A model generated the notes under the pieces. That model saw only the letters and a list, made by a program, of their open reading frames with translations, searched no databases and was not told the origin of the DNA. A stretch of DNA of 64,000 nt from Beijerinckiaceae bacterium (GTDB lineage Bacteria; Pseudomonadota; Alphaproteobacteria; Rhizobiales; Beijerinckiaceae): the NCBI GenBank assembly GCA_027533425.1, contig JAPZUD010000008.1, forward strand, positions 1-64,000, written 5' to 3'. Below, piece by piece: positions 1-10,502 of the stretch; position 1 is the first letter of the stretch; every line of letters begins with the position of its first letter. Position numbers and translations under genes: made by a program.

Positions 1-244
1 AATCAACGTGCGCATAATGGCGGTTCGAGGTCTCGTACTCGACATGCGCCGTCGAGATCGTGATCCCGCGCGCCTTCTCTTCCGGCGCCTTGTCAATCTG
101 GTCATACGCCGTGAACGTCGCACCGCCCGTCTCGGCAAGAACCTTCGTGATCGCCGCCGTCAGCGACGTCTTGCCATGGTCAACGTGACCGATCGTCCCG
201 ATGTTGCAGTGCGGCTTCGTACGAGAAAACTTTTCCTTGGCCAT
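1..244 (-). CDS. tuf: Elongation factor Tu, N-terminal part (runs off the window start)
   Basis: Reverse strand reads [41 protein letters not shown]..., the canonical EF-Tu N-terminus with GHVDHGKT P-loop. Confidence 0.97.
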   Translation of the reverse strand, partial: MAKEKFSRTKPHCNIGTIGHVDHGKTSLTAAITKVLAETGGATFTAYDQIDKAPEEKARGITISTAHVEYETSNRHYAHVD

Positions 245-370
245 GAGGCGTCCCTGATGTGAATGGCAGCGTTGGACCCTTCGCGCGGGCAGCCCCTCGC
301 GAACTGCCGCGCCGTTTAGGCGGGATTGGCGGCAATTTCAAGGGCGAAATTCCGCCGGGCCCGCCCCGGT

Positions 371-625
371 TCACACCATCGCAGCCAACAGGTCGCGGGC
401 GAACTTGCAGGCGATCACAATGGCGGAAACGGCGGTGGCGATAGCCGCGCGGCGGTTCATGGCCTGCGTGCGGTTGATCGCGGTGATGATGCGGTTGAGA
501 TCGAGCGCGTTGAGTTCCTCGTGCTTCGAGACCCGCCGCACGGCATTGCTGCTGGCGCGATACCAGAGCCACGCGGCGACCAGCGCGCTCACCAGGGCCA
601 GGAGGTCAAGCAGGACATTGAGCAT
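371..625 (-). CDS. Small hypothetical membrane protein
   Basis: 84-aa ORF with hydrophobic N-terminal segment and a second hydrophobic C-terminal segment. Confidence 0.5.
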   Translation of the reverse strand: MLNVLLDLLALVSALVAAWLWYRASSNAVRRVSKHEELNALDLNRIITAINRTQAMNRRAAIATAVSAIVIACKFARDLLAAMV

Positions 626-819
626 GCGGGGCGAGGCTCACAGGCACAAGCGGATGGGCATTTGAGGCGAAAAACGATGCAGGAACGCGCCGGGCGTCAG
701 GCGTATCGGAAGGCTGCCGTTTCTGTCCAGACCCGGCATCACGCCTCGCTGCGGCACATCGTCCATCCCGGACAACCGGGACAGCCATGCAGGCGGCCGC
801 CCCTGCCCGGCCCGGCTGG

Positions 820-1992
820 TCATGCGGTCCCCGCAAGGCGTTCGGCGAGAGCCCGACGCCCGAGCAGATGCGATTTCGGATCGTTGAGTGAATCCACGGC
901 GATCAGCCGCCCGTCGCGGAAATAGCGGATGGCAAAACGCCCGGAGGCGGGATCACCCTCGGTTTCCGTCCGGTCATAGCCCTGGCTCAGCCCGGCAATC
1001 TGCAGCTTCGTGTCATACTGGTCCGACCAGAACCATGGCACCGGGTCATAGGCAGGATCTCCGCCCAGAATCGCCGTGGCCGCCACCTTCGCCTGGTCGA
1101 TGGCGTTCTGCACGCATTCGAGCCGGATGCGGCGGCCATAGAGCCGGCTGTCAAACGCGGTGACATCGCCGGCCGCGTGGATATCCGGCGCGCTTGTCCG
1201 GGCCGCACCATCGACAACAATCCCGTTCTCAACGGCGAGGCCGGCCGCAGCCGCGAGCTCCACATTCGGCACGGCACCGACAGCCACCAGCACCAGATCG
1301 GCCGGCACCACGCGGCCATCAGCCAGTTCGACACCGGCGGCACGCTCCGTCCCGCGGATCGCCGCGACACCGGTCCCCGCGAGCAGCGTGACGCCGTTCT
1401 CGCGGTGCAGTCGATCAAGACAGGCGGCGGTACCATCGGCAACGACACGGGCGAGAATGCGCGGCGCAGCCTCGATCACCGTCACGTCGAGGCCAAGTGC
1501 GCGCGCCTTGGCCGCCACTTCGAGGCCGATATAGCCCCCGCCGATAATCGCCAGCCGCAGGCCGGGCATAAAGGCGGCGCGCAGGGCGTCCACATCGGCA
1601 ATCCCGCGCAGATGGTGGATCCCCGGGAGATCAGCGCCCGGCAGCGTGATCCGGCGCGCGCGGGTGCCGGTCGCGATCAGAAGCTTCGCATAGGGATAGG
1701 CCGTTCCGGCCTCGTCTTCGACAAGCCGGGCAGCCGGATCGACCCGGACGATGCGCCGGCCGAGATGAAGGTGGACGCCACGCTCCTCGTAGAAGGCGCG
1801 CGGGCGCAGTTCGAGCCGCTCGGGCGTGATCTCACCGGTGAGATAGGCCTTTGAGAGCGGCGGCCGTTGATAGGGCAGGAAGGGCTCGTCGCCGAAAAGC
1901 GCGATCTCGCCCGTATGGCCATCGGCGCGCAGCGAGGCCACGGCCTGTGCTGCGGCCTGTCCGGCGCCCAGAATGATGATCGGTTCGGCCAT
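820..1992 (-). CDS. FAD-dependent NAD(P) oxidoreductase, ferredoxin/rubredoxin reductase type
   Basis: MAEPIIILGAGQAAAQAVASLR..., GxGxxG dinucleotide motifs, IIGGGYIGLEVAA and HAAGDVTAF motifs. Confidence 0.9.
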   Translation of the reverse strand: MAEPIIILGAGQAAAQAVASLRADGHTGEIALFGDEPFLPYQRPPLSKAYLTGEITPERLELRPRAFYEERGVHLHLGRRIVRVDPAARLVEDEAGTAYPYAKLLIATGTRARRITLPGADLPGIHHLRGIADVDALRAAFMPGLRLAIIGGGYIGLEVAAKARALGLDVTVIEAAPRILARVVADGTAACLDRLHRENGVTLLAGTGVAAIRGTERAAGVELADGRVVPADLVLVAVGAVPNVELAAAAGLAVENGIVVDGAARTSAPDIHAAGDVTAFDSRLYGRRIRLECVQNAIDQAKVAATAILGGDPAYDPVPWFWSDQYDTKLQIAGLSQGYDRTETEGDPASGRFAIRYFRDGRLIAVDSLNDPKSHLLGRRALAERLAGTA

Positions 1993-2079
1993 TGTCCCTC
2001 GTCGTTCCGGCCCGCGGGCGGGCATCCTCGCCTGCCTAACGTGGCGACGGGCAAGCCCGGCGGCAACCCTCGGCCGGGA

Positions 2080-2910
2080 TCAGAGCGCAATCAGCGGCCG
2101 CCCGGCCAGCGCCTGCGCGAAAACCGCCAGCGTCAGCACCGCATAGACCAGCGCGGCAAGCCGGGTAAAGCCCCTCGCTCGGGCGGGAGAGATCCGCTCG
2201 CACCAGAGGCCGACCAGCGGCAGCACCTGCATCGCATGGAGGGAGAGGAAATGGGCGGGCCTGAGATCTCCCGTCACACCGGACCAGCCGAAAAACGGCA
2301 GGACAGGCGCGCCGGGCGGGTGGCTTCCGGTGAAAGGCCCGGCTCCTGCCGACATCGTGCCGGCAATGACCAGCGTGAGGATGCTGCTCGCCAGAAAGCC
2401 GAGCCAGATCCCCTCCCGCAGGGCCGGGCCAAGCCGGGCGCCCTCGTCGCGGCGGGCAATCCAGCCGATGAGTCCGATGCCGACCACCAGCGCCAGCGCA
2501 CCCCCGCCCATCACGCTGCGATACATGAAGGCGTGGAACGGTGTCGAAAGATTGAAATGCGAGGCCTCGCCCCGCGCTGCCTGCCAGAACAGATAGGCCA
2601 TCTCCGCGAGGAAGGCCGCCGCCATGACGAGGCCGGTCAGGCGGTAGACCCAGCCTTGCCGGGCCTTCGCGGTCAGGCAAGTCTCGAGGAGCGCCAGCGT
2701 CCCGAACAGCGTGGCAAAGCTGATCGCGAATTTCATCGGCTTCAGGAAAACCGGCACGCCGGCGATCTGCCTTGCCTCGAACGGTATCCAGAGCAGGCAG
2801 AGTGCCGAAAGCGCGAGCGCCAGCGCGGTCAGGGCCTGGTAGAGCGGGACCCGTTCCCGCGCTGCCAATGCGCGCGAGGCAGCCGGGGTTGAAAGCAGCA
2901 GGCTTGTCAT
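2080..2910 (-). CDS. Polytopic hypothetical membrane protein
   Basis: 276 aa, multiple hydrophobic segments. Confidence 0.7.
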   Translation of the reverse strand: MTSLLLSTPAASRALAARERVPLYQALTALALALSALCLLWIPFEARQIAGVPVFLKPMKFAISFATLFGTLALLETCLTAKARQGWVYRLTGLVMAAAFLAEMAYLFWQAARGEASHFNLSTPFHAFMYRSVMGGGALALVVGIGLIGWIARRDEGARLGPALREGIWLGFLASSILTLVIAGTMSAGAGPFTGSHPPGAPVLPFFGWSGVTGDLRPAHFLSLHAMQVLPLVGLWCERISPARARGFTRLAALVYAVLTLAVFAQALAGRPLIAL

Positions 2911-2925
2911 GGGAATTCCTCGAGG

Positions 2926-3372
2926 TCAGGCGACGGGCTTGCTGGAGGCGAGACGGGCCGGAGCCCGGAGGAAAAGTTCGGTCAGCAGCGCAAGCAGGAA
3001 GCCGATCGGACCGAAGAGGAAGACAAGAAGGAGCAACGGCGCCTGCAGCCATCGGGCCAGGCCGATAGCATCGAGGCGCCGGGCGAGGATGGCGCCGATG
3101 GCAAGGTCGAAAGCGAGGTAATGCACCCACCCGGCCAGCAGGGCCCAGTCCGAGGAGAGGAGCTGCCGGACCTCCGCCAGCGAGCCATAGCCCCCGCCAG
3201 TCGGTGCAAAAAAGGCGAGCGCCAGCCCGCCATAGAGTGCGGAAAGCAGCGCCGGGATGCCCCATGCCGGCAGGGCCTGCCAGAAGGCACCCTGCCTCGG
3301 CCCGAGGATCAGCACCGCCCAGCCGGTCAGGGCAAGGGTACCGGCATGGCCGAAAAGCAGATCCGGGGACAT
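2926..3372 (-). CDS. ABA4-like family membrane protein
   Basis: MSPDLLFGHAGTLALTGWAVLILGP... FGPIGFLLALLTE resembles the ABA4-like/DUF4281 family. Confidence 0.65.
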   Translation of the reverse strand: MSPDLLFGHAGTLALTGWAVLILGPRQGAFWQALPAWGIPALLSALYGGLALAFFAPTGGGYGSLAEVRQLLSSDWALLAGWVHYLAFDLAIGAILARRLDAIGLARWLQAPLLLLVFLFGPIGFLLALLTELFLRAPARLASSKPVA

Positions 3373-3457
3373 TGATCTCTCCGCTGGAAATTTCCAATGG
3401 AAATATCTTGTAACGGATCCTCTTGCCAGTGCCAAGTGAAAAATTTACACTGGAAAC

Positions 3458-4069
3458 ATGAGTGCATCTCCCTCCCCTTCCGGGGCTCGTCCGTATCACC
3501 ACGGCAACCTCAAGACGGCCCTTGTCGAAGCGGGGCTGGCCCTCCTGGAGGAGCGCGGCCTTGGCGACCTGTCCCTGCGCGAGATCGCCGCGCGGGTCGG
3601 TGTCAGCCACACCGCGCCGAAGAACCATTTCGGCAGCCTGAAAGGCCTGCTGACGGCCATCGCCGCCGAAGGCTTCCGCCGCCACGCTGCCGCGCTCGAA
3701 GCCGGGCTCAAGCCGGCGGACGGGCCGATCGAGCGGCTCCAGGCCGCTGCCGAGGGCTATGTCCGCTTTGCGCGGGAAAACCCGGCCCTATTCCGCCTGA
3801 TGTTTTCCGGAGACCTTTGCGACTTCAACGATCCGGACCTGACCGCCGCCGCCTCGGCGAGTTACGGCATACTCGCCCGGCTGGCCGGGCAGCTTGAAGC
3901 CGGCCCCGCCGATGCCGGCCACCGGCAGACCCGGATGGAAACCCTGCTCTGGAGCCTTGTCCACGGCTACGCGACATTGGCCAACGAGGGCCAGTTGGCC
4001 ACAGGGCCGGACGGCACGCAGATCCAGGGTATTGCCGACCTTTTCCGGCACTGGCCGCGCTTTGTGTAG
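3458..4069 (+). CDS. TetR/AcrR family transcriptional regulator
   Basis: N-terminal HTH YHHGNLKTALVEAGLALLEERGLGDLSLREIAARVGVSHTAPKNHF. Confidence 0.92.
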   Translation: MSASPSPSGARPYHHGNLKTALVEAGLALLEERGLGDLSLREIAARVGVSHTAPKNHFGSLKGLLTAIAAEGFRRHAAALEAGLKPADGPIERLQAAAEGYVRFARENPALFRLMFSGDLCDFNDPDLTAAASASYGILARLAGQLEAGPADAGHRQTRMETLLWSLVHGYATLANEGQLATGPDGTQIQGIADLFRHWPRFV

Positions 4070-4128
4070 CGGCTGTTACCGTCCTGTCATGAAGCAGCCC
4101 TAGGCGGAGCGCTTCAGGAGATGCAGCC

Positions 4129-5283
4129 GTGACAATTCTGATCCAGGGCGGAAGCGCCCTCCTCGAGAACGGGTTCGAGCCGACCGATCTGCTGGCCTCG
4201 CGCGAAGGGCTCTTGCTCGAGCCCCGTGGCCTTGGCGCGCGCCTGCGGTTCGACGCAGCGGGACTGCTTGTCCTGCCCGGCATGGTCGATATCCATGGGG
4301 ATGCCTTCGAGCGGCAGATCATGCCCCGGCCCGGGGTTGGCTTTCCCATCCCGATGGCCCTGCTCGATACCGATCGCCAGCTTGTCGCGAACGGCATCAC
4401 GACCGCGTGCCATGGCGTGACCTGTTCGTGGGAGCCCGGCCTGCGGGGGCAGGAGAACGCCAACGCGCTGATCGAGGCGGTCGCGCAACTGCGCCCCGAC
4501 TTGATGGCGGATACGCATGTCCATCTCCGCCACGAGACCTTCAACCTCGATGGCGAGGCCGTTCTGGCCGGATGGATCGCCGGCGGGCGCCTGCGGGTGC
4601 TGGCCTTCAACGACCATATGGAAGGCGTCGTCAAGACCACAACCGGCAAGAAGTCCAAGCTGGGCCGCATGGTCGAACGCTCTGGCCTCGACGAGGCCGC
4701 CTTCGTGGGGCTGGTCGATACACTCTGGGCCCGGCGGGAAGAGGTGGCGGATTCCGTGCGGCGAATCGCCGGTCTGGCGCGCGAAGCCGGCCTGATCATG
4801 CTCTCGCATGATGATCGCAATCCGGCCGAGCGGCAGGCCTACCGTGCCCTCGGCTGTGCCATTGCCGAGTTCCCGATGACCGAGGAGACCGCCGCGGAGG
4901 CCGTCCGCGCCGGTGAGGCGACCGTTTTCGGCGCGCCGAACGTGGTGCGGGGCGGCAGCCATACCGGGTGTCCTGCGGCCGCCGAAATGGTGGCGAAGGG
5001 CCTCGCGACCATCCTCGCCTCGGATTATTACTACCCCGCCATGGCCCAGGCGGTCTGGCGGCTTGACCAGGAGGGTATCTGCCCGCTCGCCGAGGGCTGG
5101 GCGCTTGTTTCCCGCAATCCGGCCCGGCATCTCGGCTTCACCGATCGCGGCAGCCTCGCCGAAGGCCTGCGGGCCGATCTCGTGCTGGCCGAGCCCTCCG
5201 CCCATGGGCTGCGCATCGTCGCGACTTTTGCCGGCGGCCGGCTCGCCCATTGCACGGACGCGCAACGCATCCGCGCGAATTGA
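4129..5283 (+). CDS. phnM: Alpha-D-ribose 1-methylphosphonate 5-triphosphate diphosphatase (amidohydrolase)
   Basis: LPGMVDIHGDAFERQIMPRPGVGFP, DTHVHLRHE, SHDDRNP; typical PhnM. Confidence 0.9.
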   Translation: MTILIQGGSALLENGFEPTDLLASREGLLLEPRGLGARLRFDAAGLLVLPGMVDIHGDAFERQIMPRPGVGFPIPMALLDTDRQLVANGITTACHGVTCSWEPGLRGQENANALIEAVAQLRPDLMADTHVHLRHETFNLDGEAVLAGWIAGGRLRVLAFNDHMEGVVKTTTGKKSKLGRMVERSGLDEAAFVGLVDTLWARREEVADSVRRIAGLAREAGLIMLSHDDRNPAERQAYRALGCAIAEFPMTEETAAEAVRAGEATVFGAPNVVRGGSHTGCPAAAEMVAKGLATILASDYYYPAMAQAVWRLDQEGICPLAEGWALVSRNPARHLGFTDRGSLAEGLRADLVLAEPSAHGLRIVATFAGGRLAHCTDAQRIRAN

Positions 5284-5490
5284 CGCAGGCCGGGAACCGT
5301 TTCGCCTTTTTCGGCGCCTGCGGAGGACGGGGCGGTCGCGTTTTCCCCCTTCAGGAGAAAAGATCATGCCTTCGGGCGTGATATCGCCCACTTTGCACGT
5401 TCTTTCATATGCATTTCGAGAAAACTTCGTTCGGGCGACCCCGGCTTCTGGCTAGCCTCCCCGCATTCGCAACCGAACGAGGAGCGCTTC

Positions 5491-6513
5491 ATGACCACCC
5501 TGACTCGCCGCCACACCCTCGCTGCGGGGCTTGCCCTCGGGGCCACCCCCTTCGTCGGAGCGGCGGCCCAGGCCCGGGCCATCACGCTGCTGAATGTCTC
5601 CTATGATCCCACCCGCGAATTCTATGTCGAGTTCAACGCCGCCTTCGCGAAGAAATGGGCCGCCGAAAATCCCGGCAGCACGGTGACGATCCGCCAGTCG
5701 CATGGCGGTTCCGGCCGGCAGGCCCGCTCCGTCATCGACGGGCTGGAGGCCGATGTCGTGACGCTCGCGCTCGCCTTCGACGTGGACGCCCTGCACCAGA
5801 CGCGGAAGCTCATCCCGGCGGACTGGCAGAAGCGGCTGCCGAACAACGCGTCACCCTATACCTCGACGATCGTGTTCCTGGTCCGGAAGGGCAACCCGAA
5901 GGGCATCAAGGACTGGAACGATCTCGTCCGCCAGGGCGTGGACGTCGTGACGCCCAACCCGAAAACCTCGGGCGGCGCGCGCTGGAACTATCTCGCCGCC
6001 TGGGCCTATGCCCTGAATCAACCCGGCGGCTCGGACGCCACGGCGAAGGATTTCGTGGGCAAGCTGTTCAGGAACGTGAAGGTACTCGATTCCGGGGCGC
6101 GTGGCTCGCTCACCTCCTTCGCCGAGCGCGGCATCGGCGATGTGTTCATCTCCTGGGAGAACGAGGCCTTCCTCGCCCTGCGCGAATACGGGCCGGACAA
6201 GGTCGAGATCGTGGTGCCCTCGCTGTCGATCCTCGCGGAGCCGCCGGTTTCGGTCGTCGATCGCGTGGTCGACAGGAAGGGGACGCGCAAGGCTGCCGAG
6301 GCCTATCTCGGCCATCTCTATTCGAAGGAAGGCCAGGAAATCGCCGCCAGGCATTTCTATCGGCCGCGTGATCCGGAGGTCGCCTCCAGCTTCGCCGCCA
6401 CCTTCAAGAACGTCGAGCTGATCACCATCGACGGCGTGTTCGGCGGCTGGACCAAGGCGCAGAGCACCCATTTCAACGATGGTGGCGTGTTCGACCAGAT
6501 CTACGGGAAATGA
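5491..6513 (+). CDS. Sulfate ABC transporter substrate-binding protein
   Basis: [26 protein letters not shown]... [31 protein letters not shown]; Sbp/CysP family. Confidence 0.93.
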   Translation: MTTLTRRHTLAAGLALGATPFVGAAAQARAITLLNVSYDPTREFYVEFNAAFAKKWAAENPGSTVTIRQSHGGSGRQARSVIDGLEADVVTLALAFDVDALHQTRKLIPADWQKRLPNNASPYTSTIVFLVRKGNPKGIKDWNDLVRQGVDVVTPNPKTSGGARWNYLAAWAYALNQPGGSDATAKDFVGKLFRNVKVLDSGARGSLTSFAERGIGDVFISWENEAFLALREYGPDKVEIVVPSLSILAEPPVSVVDRVVDRKGTRKAAEAYLGHLYSKEGQEIAARHFYRPRDPEVASSFAATFKNVELITIDGVFGGWTKAQSTHFNDGGVFDQIYGK

Positions 6514-6670
6514 CGCCATGCGCCGGCAAGGATTCACTTTTCCCCGTCAGGCCCGCGCCAGCAACCGAATCCTCCGCAGGGGCCGCAGAACAGAAACTGT
6601 TCGCGCGCGTTCCGGCCTAGGAAGAGGGGCGCCTGCCGGAAATCCCGGCCATACCAATTCTGGATATTCG

Positions 6671-6814
6671 ATGGTTCTCACCCGCCTTCTCGGCCTGTCC
6701 GGCCTTGTTGCCTCGAGCCTGATGATCCTGTGGATCGTCCTGTGGCCCACCGGCCCGCATCGCGCTGCCTCCGGTCCCGCTCTTGCCGGATGGCACATGC
6801 CGGTCAGGCCATGA
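6671..6814 (+). CDS. Putative small single-TM protein preceding cysT
   Basis: 47-aa ORF MVLTRLLGLSGLVASSLMILWIVLWPTG...; its TGA overlaps the cysT ATG (ATGA at 6811-6814). Confidence 0.4.
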   Translation: MVLTRLLGLSGLVASSLMILWIVLWPTGPHRAASGPALAGWHMPVRP

Positions 6815-7650
6815 TGGCGGCGACGGCCTCGCGCAGGGTCCTGCCCGGCTTCGGCCTGACCCTGGGCTTCACGATCCTCTATCTGTCGCTCATCGTGCTG
6901 ATCCCGCTTTCGGCGGTCTTCGTGAAGACGGCGACGCTGAGCCCCGAGCAGATCTGGGCGCAGATCAGCGCTCCGCGCGCGGTCGCCTCCTACCGGCTGA
7001 CCTTCGGCGCCTCGCTGCTGGCGGCGACGGTCAATGCCGTGTTCGGGCTGATCCTTGCCTGGATCCTCGTGCGCTATTCCTTCCCCGGCAAGAAACTGGT
7101 CGACGCGCTGATCGACCTGCCCTTCGCCCTGCCCACGGCGGTGGCCGGCATCGCGCTCGCGGCGATCTATGCGAAGAACGGCTGGATCGGCCAGTTTCTC
7201 GAGCCCCATGGCATCAAGATCGCCTTCACCCCAGCCGGCATCCTCGTCGCGCTGATCTTCATCGGCCTGCCCTTCGTCGTCCGCACCGTCCAGCCGGTTC
7301 TGCAGGATCTCGATGCCGAGTTCGAGGAAGCCGCGGCGAGCCTCGGCGCCACGCGCTGGCAGAGCGTCACGCGGGTCGTGCTTCCGGCCATCCTGCCCGC
7401 CTTGACCACCGGCTTCGCCCTCGCCTTCGCACGGGCCGTCGGGGAATATGGCTCGGTGATCTTCATCGCCGGCAACATGCCGCTCGTCTCGGAGATCACG
7501 CCGCTGATCATCATCACCAAGCTCGAGCAATATGATTATGCCGGCGCAACGGCCATCGCTACGGTGATGCTGCTCATTTCCTTCGCCCTGCTGCTGGTGA
7601 TCAACCTGCTGCAGGCCTGGTCGGCCCGGCGCGGCCGGAAGGAGGCGTGA
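6811..7650 (+). CDS. cysT: Sulfate ABC transporter permease CysT/CysU
   Basis: Permease with EEAAASLGAT EAA loop; same-strand gene order with sbp and cysWA. Confidence 0.92.
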   Translation: MMAATASRRVLPGFGLTLGFTILYLSLIVLIPLSAVFVKTATLSPEQIWAQISAPRAVASYRLTFGASLLAATVNAVFGLILAWILVRYSFPGKKLVDALIDLPFALPTAVAGIALAAIYAKNGWIGQFLEPHGIKIAFTPAGILVALIFIGLPFVVRTVQPVLQDLDAEFEEAAASLGATRWQSVTRVVLPAILPALTTGFALAFARAVGEYGSVIFIAGNMPLVSEITPLIIITKLEQYDYAGATAIATVMLLISFALLLVINLLQAWSARRGRKEA

Positions 7651-8549
7651 TGGCCGGCGCAACCTCCACGCTCACAGCCAGCCAGCGCTTCGAGAGCCGC
7701 AGCGCCACGCGGGATCACGGCGTCGTCCGCGCCCTGCTGCTGGCCCTCGGCCTCGGCTTCTTCGTGCTGTTTCTCATCCTGCCGCTGGTCGTGGTCTTTG
7801 CCGAGGCCCTGCGCAAGGGCTGGGAGACCTACTGGGCCGCCCTGGTCGAGCCGGATGCCCTCTCGGCCATCCGCCTGACCCTGCTCGCGGCCGCCATCGC
7901 CGTGCCGCTGAACCTCGTCTTCGGTGTCTCGGCGGCCTGGGCCATCGCGAAATACCAGTTCCGCGGCAAGGCGCTGCTGACGACGATGATCGACCTGCCG
8001 TTCTCGGTCTCGCCGGTGATTGCCGGGCTGATCTATGTGCTGGTCTTCGGGGCGCAGGGCTGGTTCGGCCCCCTGCTCGAAGGCTACGATGTCAGGATAA
8101 TCTTCGCCGTGCCAGGCATCGTGCTGGCGACGATCTTCGTCACCTTCCCTTTCATCGCGCGCGAGCTGATCCCGCTGATGGAGGCCCAGGGCTCGGAGGA
8201 GGAAGAGGCCGCGCTCGTGCTCGGCGCCAGCGGGTGGCAAACCTTCTGGCGCGTCACCTTGCCCAATATCAAATGGGGCCTGCTCTACGGCGTCATCCTC
8301 TGCAATGCCCGCGCCATGGGTGAATTCGGCGCCGTCTCGGTGGTCTCGGGCCATATCCGCGGCATGACCAACACGATGCCGCTCCATGTCGAGATCCTCT
8401 ACAACGAGTATCAGTTCGCCGCGGCCTTCGCCGTGGCCTCGCTGCTGGCGCTCCTTGCCCTGTTCACCCTTGCGGTGAAAAGCGTGATCGAATGGCGAGC
8501 CAGCCCGACATCGACCCCCGGAACCCGGCCAGAGGAGCCCCGGACATGA
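7647..8549 (+). CDS. cysW: Sulfate ABC transporter permease CysW
   Basis: [27 protein letters not shown] loop; ATGA overlaps with cysT and cysA. Confidence 0.92.
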   Translation: MMAGATSTLTASQRFESRSATRDHGVVRALLLALGLGFFVLFLILPLVVVFAEALRKGWETYWAALVEPDALSAIRLTLLAAAIAVPLNLVFGVSAAWAIAKYQFRGKALLTTMIDLPFSVSPVIAGLIYVLVFGAQGWFGPLLEGYDVRIIFAVPGIVLATIFVTFPFIARELIPLMEAQGSEEEEAALVLGASGWQTFWRVTLPNIKWGLLYGVILCNARAMGEFGAVSVVSGHIRGMTNTMPLHVEILYNEYQFAAAFAVASLLALLALFTLAVKSVIEWRASPTSTPGTRPEEPRT

Positions 8550-9643
8550 GCATCCGCGTCGAGAATATCGACAAACGCTTCGGCGCCTTCACGGCCCTGA
8601 ACGATGTCACGCTGGATTTCCGTACCGGCGAGCTGACGGCCCTGCTCGGCCCGTCCGGCTGCGGCAAGACCACCCTGCTCCGCATCATTGCCGGGCTGGA
8701 AACGGCCGATTCCGGCCGCATCCTGATTGCCGGCGAGGAAACCTCGGACAAGCCGGTCCGCGAACGGCAGGTCGGCTTCGTCTTCCAGCATTATGCGCTG
8801 TTCCGGCATATGAGCGTCTTCGAGAATGTCGCCTTCGGCTTGCGCGTGAAGCCGCGGCGCGAACGCCCGGGCGAGGCCGGGATCCGCCGCCGCGTGATGG
8901 AGCTGCTCGATCTCGTCCAGCTCGCCTGGCTGGCGGACAGGATGCCGGCCCAGCTGTCCGGCGGCCAGCGCCAGCGCATCGCCCTCGCCCGCGCCCTCGC
9001 GGTGGAACCGCAGGTCCTGCTGCTGGACGAACCGTTCGGCGCCCTTGATGCGAAGGTCCGCAAGGAGCTGCGCGGCTGGCTCCGGCAATTGCACGAGACG
9101 CTGCACATCACCTCGATCTTCGTCACCCATGACCAGGAAGAGGCGCTCGAACTGGCCGATCGCGTCGTGGTGATGAACCAGGGCCGGATCGAGCAGGCCG
9201 GCCCGCCCCAGACGGTCTACGAACATCCGGCCAATGCCTTCGTCCATGGCTTTCTGGGCGCCTCGAACATCCTGCGCGGCACGATCCGCGACGGGCTGTT
9301 CCATGCCGAGGGCGCGAGCCTGCCGGCACGCAACATCCATCAATCCGGCGGCGAGGCGATCGCCTATCTCCGCCCGCATGAACTGGCCATCGCGCGCCGG
9401 CCCGATCCGGCCGGCATCCCGGCGGAGATCCGCCGCATCCTTGCCTTCGGCGCGTTGGCGCGGATCGAGCTGGTCACCCTCGCCGGACGGGTGCCGCTGG
9501 AGGTCGAACTGCCCCAGCGCGATCTCGCGGGCCTCGCCCTGAATCCGGGCGAGACGGTCCATCTCATGCCGCAGGGCGTGAACCTCTTTCCCTCGGCGGA
9601 GGCGGCAATCCTGCCAAAGCCGGTCCTCGCCAAGGCGGGATAA
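8546..9643 (+). CDS. cysA: Sulfate/thiosulfate ABC transporter ATP-binding protein
   Basis: Walker [10 protein letters not shown], signature LSGGQRQR, Walker [14 protein letters not shown]. Confidence 0.95.
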   Translation: MSIRVENIDKRFGAFTALNDVTLDFRTGELTALLGPSGCGKTTLLRIIAGLETADSGRILIAGEETSDKPVRERQVGFVFQHYALFRHMSVFENVAFGLRVKPRRERPGEAGIRRRVMELLDLVQLAWLADRMPAQLSGGQRQRIALARALAVEPQVLLLDEPFGALDAKVRKELRGWLRQLHETLHITSIFVTHDQEEALELADRVVVMNQGRIEQAGPPQTVYEHPANAFVHGFLGASNILRGTIRDGLFHAEGASLPARNIHQSGGEAIAYLRPHELAIARRPDPAGIPAEIRRILAFGALARIELVTLAGRVPLEVELPQRDLAGLALNPGETVHLMPQGVNLFPSAEAAILPKPVLAKAG

Positions 9644-9655
9644 ACCCCCGCCGCG

Positions 9656-10354
9656 TCAGAAATGGCGCAGCCCGAACCGGGCCAGCAGCGGTACGATCTC
9701 GTCCCGCACCCGGGCGCGATGGGCGCGCGCAGCGGCGAGAGCCGTCTCCGGATCACCCGCACAGATCGCGGCGATGATCGCGCGATGCTCCGGCACGGAA
9801 CGCTCGATATTCGGGCGCAGCTGCACCATGAATACCTGCGCCCGCGCCGCCTGGCTGTTGACGGTCTTCAGGATGCTGGCGAAACGGGAATTGCCGCAGG
9901 CCTCGACCAGCAAGGTATGGAAGGCCATGTCGGCAAGGCTCCGCGCCTCGAAATCAGCAGCAACCTCCATCCGGGCCGTCTCCGCGTCCAGCCTTTCGGC
10001 AATGGCCAGACGCTCCGGTTCGGGCAACCGTGCGATCCGGGCGGCAGCGTCCCCCTCGATGGCGATGATCACGTCATAGATCTCTCGGATATCCTCGGGT
10101 GACAGGGCGCAAACGAGAATCCCTCTTTTTGGCAGGATGCGGACAAGCCCTTCTTCCTGCAGGCGGAGGCTGGCCTCATGGATCGGCGTTCGGCTCGTGC
10201 CGAACCGCAGCGCCAGTTCCTGCGCGGAAAGCTGGATACCCGGCGGGAATTCCGAGCGGACGATCGCCTCCTTGAATGCGGCATAGGCCTGTTCGACGAG
10301 GGACGGCCGGATCTCCCCCGCAGGCATCGTCCGGCGTCGCGCTGCACTGGCCAT
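9656..10354 (-). CDS. GntR family transcriptional regulator (FCD type)
   Basis: LSAQELALRFGTSRTPIHEASLRLQEEGLVRILPKRG wHTH. Confidence 0.9.
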   Translation of the reverse strand: MASAARRRTMPAGEIRPSLVEQAYAAFKEAIVRSEFPPGIQLSAQELALRFGTSRTPIHEASLRLQEEGLVRILPKRGILVCALSPEDIREIYDVIIAIEGDAAARIARLPEPERLAIAERLDAETARMEVAADFEARSLADMAFHTLLVEACGNSRFASILKTVNSQAARAQVFMVQLRPNIERSVPEHRAIIAAICAGDPETALAAARAHRARVRDEIVPLLARFGLRHF

Positions 10355-10502
10355 TCAGGATCCTCCCATCAGCATCCATATCATCTTCCATGGAAGCTGC
10401 AATGGAATATTGACAAGGCAAACCCGCAAGCGCAAACAGGGCACGGTTCCACGCCACCCCGACGCGGCGCGCGGGAGTGGAAAATCCGGCAAGGAGAAGA
10501 TC

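Noticed and set aside
2036-3685. 549-aa minus-strand ORF
   Set aside because: Runs through two better-supported membrane protein genes in another frame; composition is Arg/Pro/Gly-rich.
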